From: Ordospora colligata OC4
Taxonomy: Eukaryota > Microsporidia > Ordosporidae
Reading direction: 5' to 3'
Length of the DNA: 64,000 bases
Assembly: GCF_000803265.1 (NCBI RefSeq)
Contig: NW_014575407.1
Location: 62,001-126,000 of the forward strand
In this document: piece after piece, positions 1 to 8,743 of the stretch
Numbering within the stretch: position 1 is the stretch's first letter
How the letters are laid out: every line of letters begins with the position of its first letter
The notes under the pieces: model-generated
Databases searched by the model: none
What the model was told of the DNA's origin: nothing
What the model saw: only the letters and a program-made list of their open reading frames with translations
Program-made: the position numbers and the translations under genes

Positions 1-852
1 GAGATAATGAACTTGAAGAAGATGCTTGTTGTGCAGAATAAGATAGACCTTGTTTCACGGGAGCAGGCACTAGAGCAGCACGAGCAGATACAGAAGTTTC
101 TGAAAACATCGAATGTGTTTGGGCCTGTGGTTCCAACGGCAGCCCAAGTAGGTGTGAATATTCCTGCAATTCTTGATTTTATTGTGAACTACATTCCTGA
201 GCCTATCAGAAACGACAAAGCGCATCCCAAGATGGTTGTGATTAGGAGCTTTGATGTGAACAGGCCAGGCACATGTGTCAGAGATTTATGCGGAGGAGTT
301 ATTGGAGGTAGTCTGGTTACTGGTTTACTGAAGACAGGAGACGAGATTGAGATAAGACCTGGATCAATAACTAAGAATGGAAGTAAATTTGTATGCAGGC
401 CGTTTGTCTCTAAGGTGGTTTCATTGAAGGCAGAGAGCACGTCTCTTGAAGAAGCATGTCCTGGAGGACTTATAGGAGTCGGGACTACTATGGATCCGTT
501 TTTCTGTAAGGCTGATAAGTTAGTTGGACAGGTGATGGGACTGCTAGGACATTTGCCATCGATATTCTGCCAAATTGATGTTAATTATAAGTTGTTTCAG
601 AAGACAAGTATTCAAAGCAGTACAAAACTAAAAAATGATGAGCAGGTGCTGGTGAACATAGGAAGCACGACTACAGGAGGAGTAATCCGAGCAATGAGTG
701 AAGAGATGCTTTCGCTTGATCTTGTAAAACCTGCATGTTGTGAGATCGGAGAAAGAATAGCGATTTCTAGGAAAGTTCAAGGGCATTGGCGTTTGATCGG
801 GCATGGAGAAGTAAAGAGTGGAAAGACAGTGGAGCCTGTTTATGACAATTAA
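1..852 (+). CDS. GCD11: translation initiation factor eIF2 subunit gamma (5' partial)
   Basis: This is the C-terminal two thirds of the GTPase subunit of eIF2, which carries initiator Met-tRNA to the 40S ribosome. The frame is open from base 1, so the N-terminus with the P-loop lies outside the window. The G4 guanine-recognition motif NKID is visible about 13 residues in. The eIF2-gamma landmarks follow in order: VIRSFDVN, GGVIGGS, GDEIEIRPG, GGLIGVGT, LVGQVMG, LVNIGS and the C-terminal HWRLIGHGE. These belong to beta-barrel domains II and III. The NIGSTTTGG segment and the late HWRLIG block separate it from EF1A and bacterial SelB. The stop is at 850-852. Confidence 0.95.
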   Translation, partial: EIMNLKKMLVVQNKIDLVSREQALEQHEQIQKFLKTSNVFGPVVPTAAQVGVNIPAILDFIVNYIPEPIRNDKAHPKMVVIRSFDVNRPGTCVRDLCGGVIGGSLVTGLLKTGDEIEIRPGSITKNGSKFVCRPFVSKVVSLKAESTSLEEACPGGLIGVGTTMDPFFCKADKLVGQVMGLLGHLPSIFCQIDVNYKLFQKTSIQSSTKLKNDEQVLVNIGSTTTGGVIRAMSEEMLSLDLVKPACCEIGERIAISRKVQGHWRLIGHGEVKSGKTVEPVYDN

Positions 853-988
853 TGAGAAACTTTGTGTATGTGCCTGGAGAATATTTCTGGATAAAATTAA
901 ATGGTATTTAATGGCATGTAGTATTGTGTTGTTTGAACAATAAGAGTTGCATTAAGTAATTTTGTAAGGATATTGATGCTGATTATCT

Positions 989-1792
989 TTATCTTTGGAT
1001 TGATATTCTGTCTTTTGCTCGATCAAATATGATGATCCCTTTACTAAGCAAACCATAAACTATCCTGAGCAGACCCTGTCTATCGATTTTCAAAGCATGC
1101 TCAAGATCGCATAACTGGACGTGCTCCTGTGAAATAAGCTTTGTAAAGATATGTTTATTCAGTGAGTCTTTTGCGGATCTAATTGTGTTTTCAGCAATCA
1201 TCCTTTCAATACATGATGTGTATGTTTTTGACTCTTTTATGTATCTAAGTGCTCCTGCAATGCTTTCATCACAATTATTTTCTAGTCTCATAAATCCAAG
1301 TGTCTTTTCAATTAGATCTCCATGTTGCTTTTCATATTCAGAATCGTTGAATAACTTTCGAAGCTCACACAGCCTATGTTTCAAGTCTTCAATGTTGTAG
1401 TGACTGAGCTCTTCGACTTCATCGTATTTCTGCTTTATGTTTGCGAGTTCAACTTCTAGTACATCACATTCTCTTTCACATTCTGCAACTAAAGCCAGCT
1501 CTTCCTGCTTGCTGCGTAGACTGTCCATTTCTGCCGAAAATTGCAGTCCGTATCTCCCGTATTCAATGTTTAGGTTGTTAAGAACGTCTATCAATGCCAG
1601 GTGATCATCAAGCATTCGTTGCTCAATGATTGGAAATTCAAACTCTCTGAGAACCTCGTTCAAGTTGTCCAATGTATTGATTGGTAATATCCTGGGTACT
1701 TCTGATGCTCTGCATACCTCAAGGCAAGGAAATACGCTCTGTTCTGCATGATGTACCTTAGCTTCTTTAAGTGTGTTTTTCAGCTTATCCAT
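989..1792 (-). CDS. coiled-coil protein of unknown function
   Basis: I do not recognise this 267-residue protein. The centre (about residues 75-160) is strongly heptad-like and rich in Glu, Leu and Lys, so a coiled coil is likely. The last 50 residues alternate helix and strand like a winged helix and end in a basic tail. The ATG is preceded by CCCCTGCA, the start-associated C-rich motif, which fixes the start. It is divergent from the thioredoxin-fold gene at 1887 with 94 bp between them. A kinetochore or spindle component is one possibility on architecture alone, but no diagnostic motif supports that. Confidence 0.75.
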   Translation of the reverse strand: MDKLKNTLKEAKVHHAEQSVFPCLEVCRASEVPRILPINTLDNLNEVLREFEFPIIEQRMLDDHLALIDVLNNLNIEYGRYGLQFSAEMDSLRSKQEELALVAECERECDVLEVELANIKQKYDEVEELSHYNIEDLKHRLCELRKLFNDSEYEKQHGDLIEKTLGFMRLENNCDESIAGALRYIKESKTYTSCIERMIAENTIRSAKDSLNKHIFTKLISQEHVQLCDLEHALKIDRQGLLRIVYGLLSKGIIIFDRAKDRISIQR

Positions 1793-1886
1793 TGCAGGGG
1801 TTTATGCTCTGTACAAATCGAGCTTTCTCGGATGTTCTGTAACTGTGCTCTTGCAGCAAGCCTTAAGCAAAAAATCAGATCATCCT

Positions 1887-2333
1887 ATGCCTTTAGAAAC
1901 TGATGAGGTTGACTGGGTGCTGGATGACGAAGTGTTCAAAAGATACCGTGAGCGAAGAATGCAGGAGCTTTCTGCAAAGGTGGTTACGATATGTTCAGAA
2001 AAGGAGCTGATAGAGAAAACAAAGACTATGACAATGATAGTACATTTTCAGAAGGCAGAGTTCAAACGCTGTGCAATAATGGACAAGATGCTTGATGAGG
2101 TACAAGGAAGCTTTCCTGAGATATCATTCTACAGGGTGGACGCAGATATATGCCCTGTTGTTGCTAAAAAGCTTGAGATTCGTGTTCTTCCGTTTCTTGG
2201 GTTTTTCAAAGACGGATACTTTGTTGACCAGGTGATTGGGTTTGAAAAGCTTGGAGGAGATGCAATTGACATTGAGTGTCTTAAGAAGCGGATTGCTGAG
2301 AGCAACATTTTCAAGCCGATTTCAAGTTTATAG
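1887..2333 (+). CDS. phosducin-like / TXNDC9-type thioredoxin-fold protein
   Basis: A 148-residue protein resembling Plp1/TXNDC9, which assist the cytosolic chaperonin CCT in folding tubulin and actin. Visible family features are the N-terminal acidic DEVDWVLDD stretch, a helix with YRERRMQEL, then a thioredoxin fold with FKRCAIMDKML in place of a redox CxxC, the strand FYRVDA, a cis-proline segment RVLPFLGFFKDG and the late VIGFEKLGG, typical of TXNDC9. With a single Cys at the active-site position it should not act as a redox enzyme. The reading frame extends upstream to a GTG, but this is the only in-frame ATG before the conserved part and it avoids overlap with the divergent gene. Confidence 0.8.
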   Translation: MPLETDEVDWVLDDEVFKRYRERRMQELSAKVVTICSEKELIEKTKTMTMIVHFQKAEFKRCAIMDKMLDEVQGSFPEISFYRVDADICPVVAKKLEIRVLPFLGFFKDGYFVDQVIGFEKLGGDAIDIECLKKRIAESNIFKPISSL

Positions 2334-2364
2334 TAAAAAATATCCGTTTTAAAAATATTTAAAC

Positions 2365-3327
2365 ATGTGTATTAAGGGATGGCTCAAGGACGCAGGAATT
2401 GACATGGTTGAAGAAGAATTGAACGATGTGACTGAATGCCGAAGAGGGGTGAAGGATCTGAGGCAGGTAATCTACAAATACTTTGATGGATGTTATGATC
2501 CTAGCAGAAGATACATTATATGCATACAAGGAGCAACGTCATCTGGAAAAAGCACGTTTGCAAAGAGTATACATCGGATGCTGGGTGAGAATGGAATAAA
2601 CTCACATATACTTGCACTTGATGCGTTTTATTTTGACTCCATAAGTTTTAATGAGGAATACGACTTTGACAATCCTGCTTCGCTGAACTGGGAAAGTGTA
2701 TTTGAGGTGTTGGAAGCAATTCGTGATGAGAAGCCATATATTGAGCATAGTGTGTATTATAAGGTGAAGTACAATCCAACAGTAAAGTATGAGAAAAGGC
2801 CGAATCCAAAGCCAAGAGTGCTGATTATTGAGGGAATTTTTGCATTCAACACGATCAACGAGAAGATATTCAATATTGCAGAGTTTGATCCGTATAACAG
2901 CAGTAAAGATATTAAAGAGGAGTTTGTTGATAGGAAGATGGATATGGGAGATTTTAAGATATTGAAGGTGTTTATGGGGCACTGCGCATCTAAGATTCTG
3001 TCTGTTAGGCTGAAAAGAGATCTGGCAATAGGAAGGAAAAAGGAGAAGGTTTTGAACAAATTTTTTGCAATGACGTTTCCAAGCACGCTGAGGTGGATTT
3101 ACTCATCAATATACAGTGGGTTTATTAAGATAGTTCATGGGAATTTTAATGCAAAGAAATCGAATGCGGTGCTTGAGGAGCTGGGGCAATACTTTCTGAA
3201 GAAGAAGGTTGCGATTCCTGATGCAAAGGAGGTGAATTTTTTTGGAGAGGGAGAAGTTGAATGCACGGGAGAGTGTATTACTTGTGGAGGAATACCAGAG
3301 ATATGTCTTTCGGATAGTGAAGCTTGA
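2365..3327 (+). CDS. uridine/cytidine kinase-like protein
   Basis: A 320-residue P-loop kinase of the uridine kinase/phosphoribulokinase family, expected to phosphorylate uridine or cytidine for pyrimidine salvage. The Walker A motif GATSSGKST lies near residues 54-62. The substrate-side signature DAFYFD follows, then YDFDNPASLNW, IIEGIFAF (Walker B-like) and the lid motif RLKRDLAIGR. A family member usually has 210-280 residues. The extra length is a 50-residue N-terminal extension and a C-terminal tail with a small Cys cluster (ECTGECITCGG). It lies 31 bp after the thioredoxin-fold gene. Substrate preference cannot be read from the sequence. Confidence 0.82.
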   Translation: MCIKGWLKDAGIDMVEEELNDVTECRRGVKDLRQVIYKYFDGCYDPSRRYIICIQGATSSGKSTFAKSIHRMLGENGINSHILALDAFYFDSISFNEEYDFDNPASLNWESVFEVLEAIRDEKPYIEHSVYYKVKYNPTVKYEKRPNPKPRVLIIEGIFAFNTINEKIFNIAEFDPYNSSKDIKEEFVDRKMDMGDFKILKVFMGHCASKILSVRLKRDLAIGRKKEKVLNKFFAMTFPSTLRWIYSSIYSGFIKIVHGNFNAKKSNAVLEELGQYFLKKKVAIPDAKEVNFFGEGEVECTGECITCGGIPEICLSDSEA

Positions 3328-3374
3328 ATGAATCTTAATTGAATATTTTCTAAGTTTATTGATTGTGTTGTTAC

Positions 3375-3692
3375 TCATGATGCCGGAGACTGCAAGAACA
3401 GGTCGTTGTAACAGTACAGAAGGATTGTTGTTATGCATAGAAGAGTGTAGCTAGATGCCCAGAACACGAATTGGCTTTTCTTGTGTATTGACATGAACCC
3501 AAGCATGTATGAGCCGTGAAAGAAGGCAATGAAAATGCCTATGAAGTTTTTAGGTTCGAAGTCCATTTCCAGTAATGGCTGGATGCTTATGAAGACGCAT
3601 GCTATACTTGTTGCATAAAGAACAGCAATGAGTAGTATCTGTGAGAGTCCCCAGTTTATTTTCTTTGAATGGTTATTTTCATAATCTGGCAT
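3375..3692 (-). CDS. small multipass membrane protein of unknown function
   Basis: A 105-residue protein with about three hydrophobic segments (roughly residues 15-37, 48-66 and 76-94) and short polar loops. The N-terminus (MPDYENNHSKK) is charged and probably cytosolic. Size and topology recall small ER subunits of secretory or glycosylation complexes, but no motif identifies it. It is convergent with the uridine kinase gene (47 bp between stops). The ATG has no CCC motif nearby, so the start is less certain than for its neighbours. Confidence 0.65.
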   Translation of the reverse strand: MPDYENNHSKKINWGLSQILLIAVLYATSIACVFISIQPLLEMDFEPKNFIGIFIAFFHGSYMLGFMSIHKKSQFVFWASSYTLLCITTILLYCYNDLFLQSPAS

Positions 3693-3860
3693 TTATAGAT
3701 GTGTTCTGTTGTATGTTTTATATGTAGTGTTATGAAACAGTGTTTTTGCTGAGAATATGTATGGAATGTAAAATCTGATAAATCTTCGGTTATGCATAAA
3801 TGCTTGATTAGAGTGAATGTTTGTGTTAAGTAGCACAATGTGCGATCCCTTGGATATTGA

Positions 3861-4505
3861 ATGAGTAGAGGAAGATTGAGATTTATTCATTCGCCAATGT
3901 TTGCAGGAAAGACCGCCAACATGCTTCTGGCAGCCAAGCACGCCAAGACCTGTGGGAAAGTAGTTTTATTGATCAAACCGCAAGCAGATACTAGATGTAA
4001 GGTTGATATAATAAAGTCAAGGTGTGGAATGGAGATGAACTGTGATCTTAGTGTTGGAAGTGAGTTTGATTTTGCAAGAGATGTCTGTTACGAAGGAGTT
4101 GATATTGTGTTTATTGACGAAGCACAGTTTCTAAGCTCCTGGCAGATTGAGAGTTTACGAGAGGTTGTTGATGTGCACGGGGTGTCTGTTTGGTGCTATG
4201 GACTTCTGACAGACTTTAAGAAATGCTTGTTTGATGGATCCAAGCGCCTTATTGAATTAAGTGACGAACTGAATGAAATTCAGGTGCTGTGTGGAATGTG
4301 CAAGGAGAATGCACGATTCCATTTGAGATATATAGATGGTAAGCCTAGCACATCTGGGCCAACGATTGACATTGAGATGCCTGGGAGTGAGAAGTATGCA
4401 TCTGTATGCCATGTATGTTGGAAAAGACGAATGGAGCCGATGAATGATGAAAGTTATGAAATACCCAATTTTGAAGTGGTTTCAATAGACATTCAACAGA
4501 AGTAA
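3861..4505 (+). CDS. TK: thymidine kinase (type II)
   Basis: A 214-residue thymidine kinase of the TK1 family, making dTMP from thymidine for salvage. The family P-loop variant SPMFAGKT is near residues 11-18, the Walker B/catalytic segment VFIDEAQF near 90-97, and the paired zinc cysteines CGMC and CHVC in the C-terminal part that builds the lasso over thymidine. The length is typical. A C-rich stretch (GATCCCT) lies about 10 bases before the ATG. With the uridine kinase at 2365 and guanylate kinase at 61203 it shows dependence on nucleoside salvage. Confidence 0.95.
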   Translation: MSRGRLRFIHSPMFAGKTANMLLAAKHAKTCGKVVLLIKPQADTRCKVDIIKSRCGMEMNCDLSVGSEFDFARDVCYEGVDIVFIDEAQFLSSWQIESLREVVDVHGVSVWCYGLLTDFKKCLFDGSKRLIELSDELNEIQVLCGMCKENARFHLRYIDGKPSTSGPTIDIEMPGSEKYASVCHVCWKRRMEPMNDESYEIPNFEVVSIDIQQK

Positions 4506-4573
4506 ATGGATATTTGTGTTTTGAGTTTCAGTAAGTTTGTTATTTGATCGGCAACATGTGTGTTTACCCTGAT

Positions 4574-5581
4574 ATGAAGCGTGCCATGTCGTATGGAATT
4601 GCCCACCTTGTATTGTTGGCAGTATGTACGATGAAGGCTGGCTACAGAAGCCCAACGATGTATAACGTGCTTACGACCACGACCAATAACAGCATTGTTC
4701 ATATTCTCCATGTACTCCTTTTGATATTTGTCATGTGTTTCTTGACAAATGTGATCGTTGGGTCCGTGTTTAAGAGCCTTAGGCTCGAGGAAGTTTCCAG
4801 CTTCCATGAGTCTCTACTGTACTTTCTGACTGATTTTCTGCTTGTTGTGCCTACATTTGACGGCGACATCAATTTCAAAAATGGAATGTTGTTTGCAATG
4901 CTTCTTTGTATCAAATCATTGAGCTGGCTGCTGGGAATACGAATCAAGAGAGAAGCAGCGAAAGAGCAATATTACCTCGCTTATGGAATATGTGCTTTTT
5001 CATGTATTGTGGGATGCATGTTTATGATGTCATGTATGACACGCATGAGCGGGCACATTTTGTTTGTTTTTGAGTATATGCTTCTTGTGATAGCATCGAT
5101 CAAGAACATATTTGTGATGAATATGTCGTTTTATGAAGATGAGGAAAAGCGATCACAGATCAACTTTTATATTGATATTGTGTACATGAGTATTACGTTT
5201 GTGGCATATGTTGTGTTTATTGGGATTACGTCTCTTAGTTACAGGCTGCCTTTGAATTTATTCCGATCTGCACTTGGAATACTTGATGCGCTTATTTCGA
5301 AGATAAAGACATTTGCTAGATACATCAAGCTGTGCAAAGATCTTGAGAAATGCACGGATGGGACTGGAGATGGGTTCTGTGCGATTTGCAGAGATGACCT
5401 GGCATCTGGAAAAAACCTTGGATGTGGCCACTGCTTTCACCTTGGATGCTTGAAGATGTGGTGTGAAAGGCAGCAGACATGCCCAATATGCAAGTCTCCG
5501 ATCCTGCTTGAGCTGAAGAAAGAAACATTTGTTGTTGGCAACGAGCTTATATCTGGGATTCCGGTTACGATGGATGAGTGA
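4574..5581 (+). CDS. HRD1: Hrd1-like transmembrane RING-H2 ubiquitin ligase
   Basis: A 335-residue protein with about six hydrophobic segments over residues 1-230, followed by a RING-H2 domain (about residues 269-308). The zinc ligands are in CAICRDDL, CGHCFHLGCL and CPICKSPI. This is the layout of Hrd1/gp78, the ER ligase that retrotranslocates and ubiquitinates misfolded proteins. Its extractor Cdc48 is encoded at the far end of the window. It lacks the long Pro-rich tail of yeast Hrd1, as expected of a reduced protein. ATGs at 4556 and 4574 are both in frame. I chose 4574 because ACCCTGAT directly precedes it. Confidence 0.85.
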   Translation: MKRAMSYGIAHLVLLAVCTMKAGYRSPTMYNVLTTTTNNSIVHILHVLLLIFVMCFLTNVIVGSVFKSLRLEEVSSFHESLLYFLTDFLLVVPTFDGDINFKNGMLFAMLLCIKSLSWLLGIRIKREAAKEQYYLAYGICAFSCIVGCMFMMSCMTRMSGHILFVFEYMLLVIASIKNIFVMNMSFYEDEEKRSQINFYIDIVYMSITFVAYVVFIGITSLSYRLPLNLFRSALGILDALISKIKTFARYIKLCKDLEKCTDGTGDGFCAICRDDLASGKNLGCGHCFHLGCLKMWCERQQTCPICKSPILLELKKETFVVGNELISGIPVTMDE

Positions 5582-5604
5582 GAAATAAATGAATTTATAG
5601 TAAT

Positions 5605-6243
5605 TTATAATGTTGGGTTTTTCTTATCTTCATTTACAGTATTCTGTGGTTTTTGAAGGATTGCGCTGCATACCTTTCTGATTCGCACTCTACCGCTGTT
5701 GAAAGATGCATAGTATTTGTCCATCACCATTTCACTGTCTTTTTCGTGCTTGAGATGTATTAAGCAGCTTTCTGATTCTTTAGACAGAGATTTTAATGCA
5801 ATTGTTCTTGCAACTTCAGATGGGAATTTTGCGGAGTATACGATTCTTTCTCCAAGTGCATTGTGTAGATCGTCTCCGTTCTCATCTGTATGAACAATTG
5901 GCATATTTTGTACTTTGTAGTATGATGTGTTGTTATTCATTGATTTGTACTTGTCAGCCAGGTGTGTGTGTCTTCTGTTGCTATGGAAAACATTCTTATA
6001 CTTGTCTAGTATGGCTTTCCAGTTACCTTTTCCAAACTCCTCGATGCCTTTGACGAGTGCAATCGTTTCTTCCGGTGTCCAGTATATCTTTTCTTTGTCT
6101 GAGTATGTTTTGTATCGTTTTGTGATGATGTACTCGGAATTTGCTTGATCCTGGTTGAGTTTGTCATCCATCTTATGTGAATAGTCTTCCTGTGTATGCA
6201 ATCTTATTCTTGATGATGGCCTTTGGATTGAGTTTGCATCCAT
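5605..6243 (-). CDS. SANT/Myb-domain DNA-binding protein
   Basis: A 212-residue protein with one Myb/SANT-like repeat (about residues 50-100). The tryptophans are spaced as in Myb: YWTPEETIALVKG, then FGKGNWKAILD, then HTHLADKYKS. The third helix with HLADKYK resembles the telobox-type Myb of TRF/TTF1-like telomere or rDNA factors, so telomere binding is a fair guess but not shown. The remainder is charged and unrecognised. Its ATG is preceded by GCCCTAAT. The convergent Hrd1-like gene ends 24 bp away. Confidence 0.75.
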   Translation of the reverse strand: MDANSIQRPSSRIRLHTQEDYSHKMDDKLNQDQANSEYIITKRYKTYSDKEKIYWTPEETIALVKGIEEFGKGNWKAILDKYKNVFHSNRRHTHLADKYKSMNNNTSYYKVQNMPIVHTDENGDDLHNALGERIVYSAKFPSEVARTIALKSLSKESESCLIHLKHEKDSEMVMDKYYASFNSGRVRIRKVCSAILQKPQNTVNEDKKNPTL

Positions 6244-6427
6244 ATTAGGGCATCATTAGTGGGTTGCAAATATGTTACATTCATGCATAGAATAACTTAT
6301 AACAAAAGGTTATGTATAAAGTATTTATATTAGAAGTTATGTTAAATTATACGGTACGTTTATTTACGATAAGATATATGCGATGTTCATTTTACATGAC
6401 TGTGTTTTCCTTCTTGTATAATGTTTA

Positions 6428-6509
6428 GAAGATGTGGCCGAGTGGTTATGGCGCTGGTCTAGAAAACCAGTGGACTCTGTCCTCACAGGTTCGAGTCCTG
6501 TCATCTTCG
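6428..6509 (+). tRNA. tRNA-Ser (anticodon AGA)
   Basis: An 82-base type II (long variable arm) tRNA. The acceptor stem GAAGATG pairs with CATCTTC, followed by discriminator G at 6509. The anticodon stem CTGGT/ACCAG holds the loop CTAGAAA, giving anticodon AGA (reads UCU, and UCC/UCA if A34 is edited to inosine). The variable arm GGAC-TCT-GTCC and the T arm ACAGG-TTCGAGT-CCTGT are intact. Internal Pol III boxes A (TGGCCGAGTGG) and B (GGTTCGAGTCC) are present and a TTTT terminator follows at 6510. No intron. Confidence 0.96.
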
Positions 6510-6611
6510 TTTTGTGTAAATTCAGTCTAGAATTCTTGCAATTCATTTTGCCTCTTTCTCACATGATATTCTATCATATACTTGTTCATTTCATCAAACT
6601 ACCAGACACCC

Positions 6612-7904
6612 ATGGACTGCCAGATATGTGACTGCCATTCTGAAATATATGCATCTTACGATTGCTGCCATTGCATATGCATCAGATGCTCATTAAGACT
6701 TGTGGTGTTGTACAAACAGCATAACTGTCCATTGTGCAAGACCACTACAAAGACGCTTCGATTCAATACATCAGAAGCAATTAATAAATCAGAAACTCAC
6801 AAACCACTAAAGGAGATAAAGACATCCATCACGATTGTCTATGAAAGTAATGCTGTTAAGAAGCATGTCGAAGATCTTTTATCAAGCAAATGCCAAAAGT
6901 GTCTTAAAACATGCTCAACACTGGCACAGCTCAGAAAACATTACTCTGAGCACGGACTTGTTCTGTGTTCTGAATGCATCTATGGAAGAAAGGATTTCTG
7001 GGATGAATTCAAGCTGTACAAAAGCTCCACTATCAAGGACCACAGAAATGGAATGCTTGGAGAAGAAGGATTCATCGGACACGTGTTTTGTGTTCATTGC
7101 AAGAGTTATCTCTATGATGCAGACAATGCAAGGCAGCATTGTAATATAGAGCATGAAATGTGCCAGATATGCGATATGGTTGGACTTAAATATAAGTACT
7201 ATAGAAACTTCAAGGATCTTGAAAGTCATTACAGGAATGCACATTACTGTTGCATGTTTGATCAATGCCTTGCAAATAAGTGTTATGCATTTACATATCA
7301 AACAGAGCTTTTGGCGCATCTCACAAAGATTCACAAGCTAGATGTTACATTGAGCAGCATTCCAAAGAAAGGCGATTGCGACATGCCAGTGATGGATCCA
7401 TTCAAGAAAAGAAATGTGAAGTGCAAGGTTGATATACTTGCTCCAAATGGAATGATTGTAGATACAAGACAAAGTGACAACAAACACACAATGTCAATAC
7501 CAAACTCTCCGTCATTGAATGTTCCTACATACCTAAACAGAAGCATCCTTGATGATCATAAGAAAAGCCGTGCAAGGCGTAAGTCAGTAATTGATTACTT
7601 CTGTACCACAGATGCAAATGAGATTGAGTGTATTATAGATGAATTCATGGCCACATTCATGACTGTAACAGATGCATTTAACAAGGTATCCTATTATGTT
7701 GGTGATGCACAGGCCCTGAAGATATTCGAGTCTGTCCGCTTTGATCATCGACAGAAGGATGTTTCTGAAAGCATCAAGAGCATCCGTAAGAAAGTAATGT
7801 TTCCTAAGTTTGTTCCATTTGGCTCTCCAACATATACAGAACCAGAAAGAAAGCAAGCCCCGGGATTTTCGGTCATAGACATATCAAAGGGCAAAAAGCT
7901 GTAA
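6612..7904 (+). CDS. HEL2: Hel2/ZNF598-like RING E3 ubiquitin ligase
   Basis: A 430-residue homologue of Hel2/ZNF598, which senses collided ribosomes and ubiquitinates small-subunit proteins. The RING begins at residue 3 (CQIC ... CHCICIRCSLR ... CPLC), including the family's CxxCSLR and LYKQHNCPLC. Then come the diagnostic zinc-finger blocks: a LCSECI/FKLY segment, GEEGFIGHVFC, YDADNARQH, CQICDMVGLKYKYY with LESHYRNAHYCC, and LLAHLTKIHK. The tail (270-430) is basic and divergent. The frame opens upstream at a TTG, but ACCCATGGACTGCC places a CCC motif directly on this ATG. It is a single gene 102 bp downstream of the tRNA. Confidence 0.9.
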   Translation: MDCQICDCHSEIYASYDCCHCICIRCSLRLVVLYKQHNCPLCKTTTKTLRFNTSEAINKSETHKPLKEIKTSITIVYESNAVKKHVEDLLSSKCQKCLKTCSTLAQLRKHYSEHGLVLCSECIYGRKDFWDEFKLYKSSTIKDHRNGMLGEEGFIGHVFCVHCKSYLYDADNARQHCNIEHEMCQICDMVGLKYKYYRNFKDLESHYRNAHYCCMFDQCLANKCYAFTYQTELLAHLTKIHKLDVTLSSIPKKGDCDMPVMDPFKKRNVKCKVDILAPNGMIVDTRQSDNKHTMSIPNSPSLNVPTYLNRSILDDHKKSRARRKSVIDYFCTTDANEIECIIDEFMATFMTVTDAFNKVSYYVGDAQALKIFESVRFDHRQKDVSESIKSIRKKVMFPKFVPFGSPTYTEPERKQAPGFSVIDISKGKKL

Positions 7905-7992
7905 ATCAAGGATATAAAAGTATTAAATCTTAAGAAAGACAATATAGTTCTTCAATATCCAAGTACATTATAAATCTTAAGAAAGACAATGT

Positions 7993-8664
7993 TTAATTCT
8001 TCACTATTCTCTTGGACACATAAAAGTCTCTTGACTTCTTATCGATGTATGCCAGTGTGATTGATATTGCAAAGATCTTCAATAACACAACTCTATTAAC
8101 TAGCTTGAATATGTTATTGTACAAATCAACATACTCCATTTCATCGTGATCATCCAGAGTCTGCAGATCAAAGTTATTCTTTGCAAAGTATAAAAGATCG
8201 CCCATCTTCTTTGACAGCCATTCCATCTGATAGTCTGTCCCAGACACTATAGATGGCGTCCACGCCCTTCCTGCGAAAATAAACAACTCAAGCGCAAATT
8301 CTCCCTTAATACCTGGATCAAGAGAAAACACCATGGTGTAGTATCCAGTCTCAGGAGTTGTGTAAAAGAACGTATTTGACACACCGTGCTTTAGGTCCTT
8401 AAAAACCATATTTCCTTGGTCGGCATCTGCCTCCTCATAGTCTCCGTCGCTTTTGTGTATGGTAAGTCTAACACCAGCATTGATGCCGTCTGCCTCCTTC
8501 CACTCATGCCTAAATGATGAACGGTGTAGCAGCCGTGTTTGCATAAGCACTACAGTTTGTCCCTTGAGCTTCTGAGAGCTTTCTACGCTTGTCCCTGCAT
8601 CCATGCGGAACAAGGTTGCAGATGCCATCTGTATCATAGCTATAAGTGAAACTAACAAAATCAT
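7993..8664 (-). CDS. p24/emp24 family (GOLD domain) cargo receptor
   Basis: A 223-residue type I membrane protein of the early secretory pathway. A signal peptide (MILLVSLIAMIQMASA) is followed by a beta-rich GOLD domain with the family FYTTPETGYYTMVF block, a coiled segment, one transmembrane helix near residues 190-210 and a short basic cytosolic tail typical of COPI/COPII sorting. p24 proteins recruit cargo into ER-Golgi vesicles. The reading frame starts upstream at a TTG. This ATG lies behind TGCCCTTCGA and puts the signal peptide at the very N-terminus. Confidence 0.82.
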   Translation of the reverse strand: MILLVSLIAMIQMASATLFRMDAGTSVESSQKLKGQTVVLMQTRLLHRSSFRHEWKEADGINAGVRLTIHKSDGDYEEADADQGNMVFKDLKHGVSNTFFYTTPETGYYTMVFSLDPGIKGEFALELFIFAGRAWTPSIVSGTDYQMEWLSKKMGDLLYFAKNNFDLQTLDDHDEMEYVDLYNNIFKLVNRVVLLKIFAISITLAYIDKKSRDFYVSKRIVKN

Positions 8665-8743
8665 TCGAAGGGCATAATAACTCACAATAACAAATGGAAA
8701 CAATCGATTTATTCAATCATCACAATACAACATACAACTTTTA

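Noticed and set aside
3693..3941. Minus-strand frames between the small membrane protein and thymidine kinase
   Set aside because: They start at unsupported codons, overlap the thymidine kinase start and show no domain or signal.
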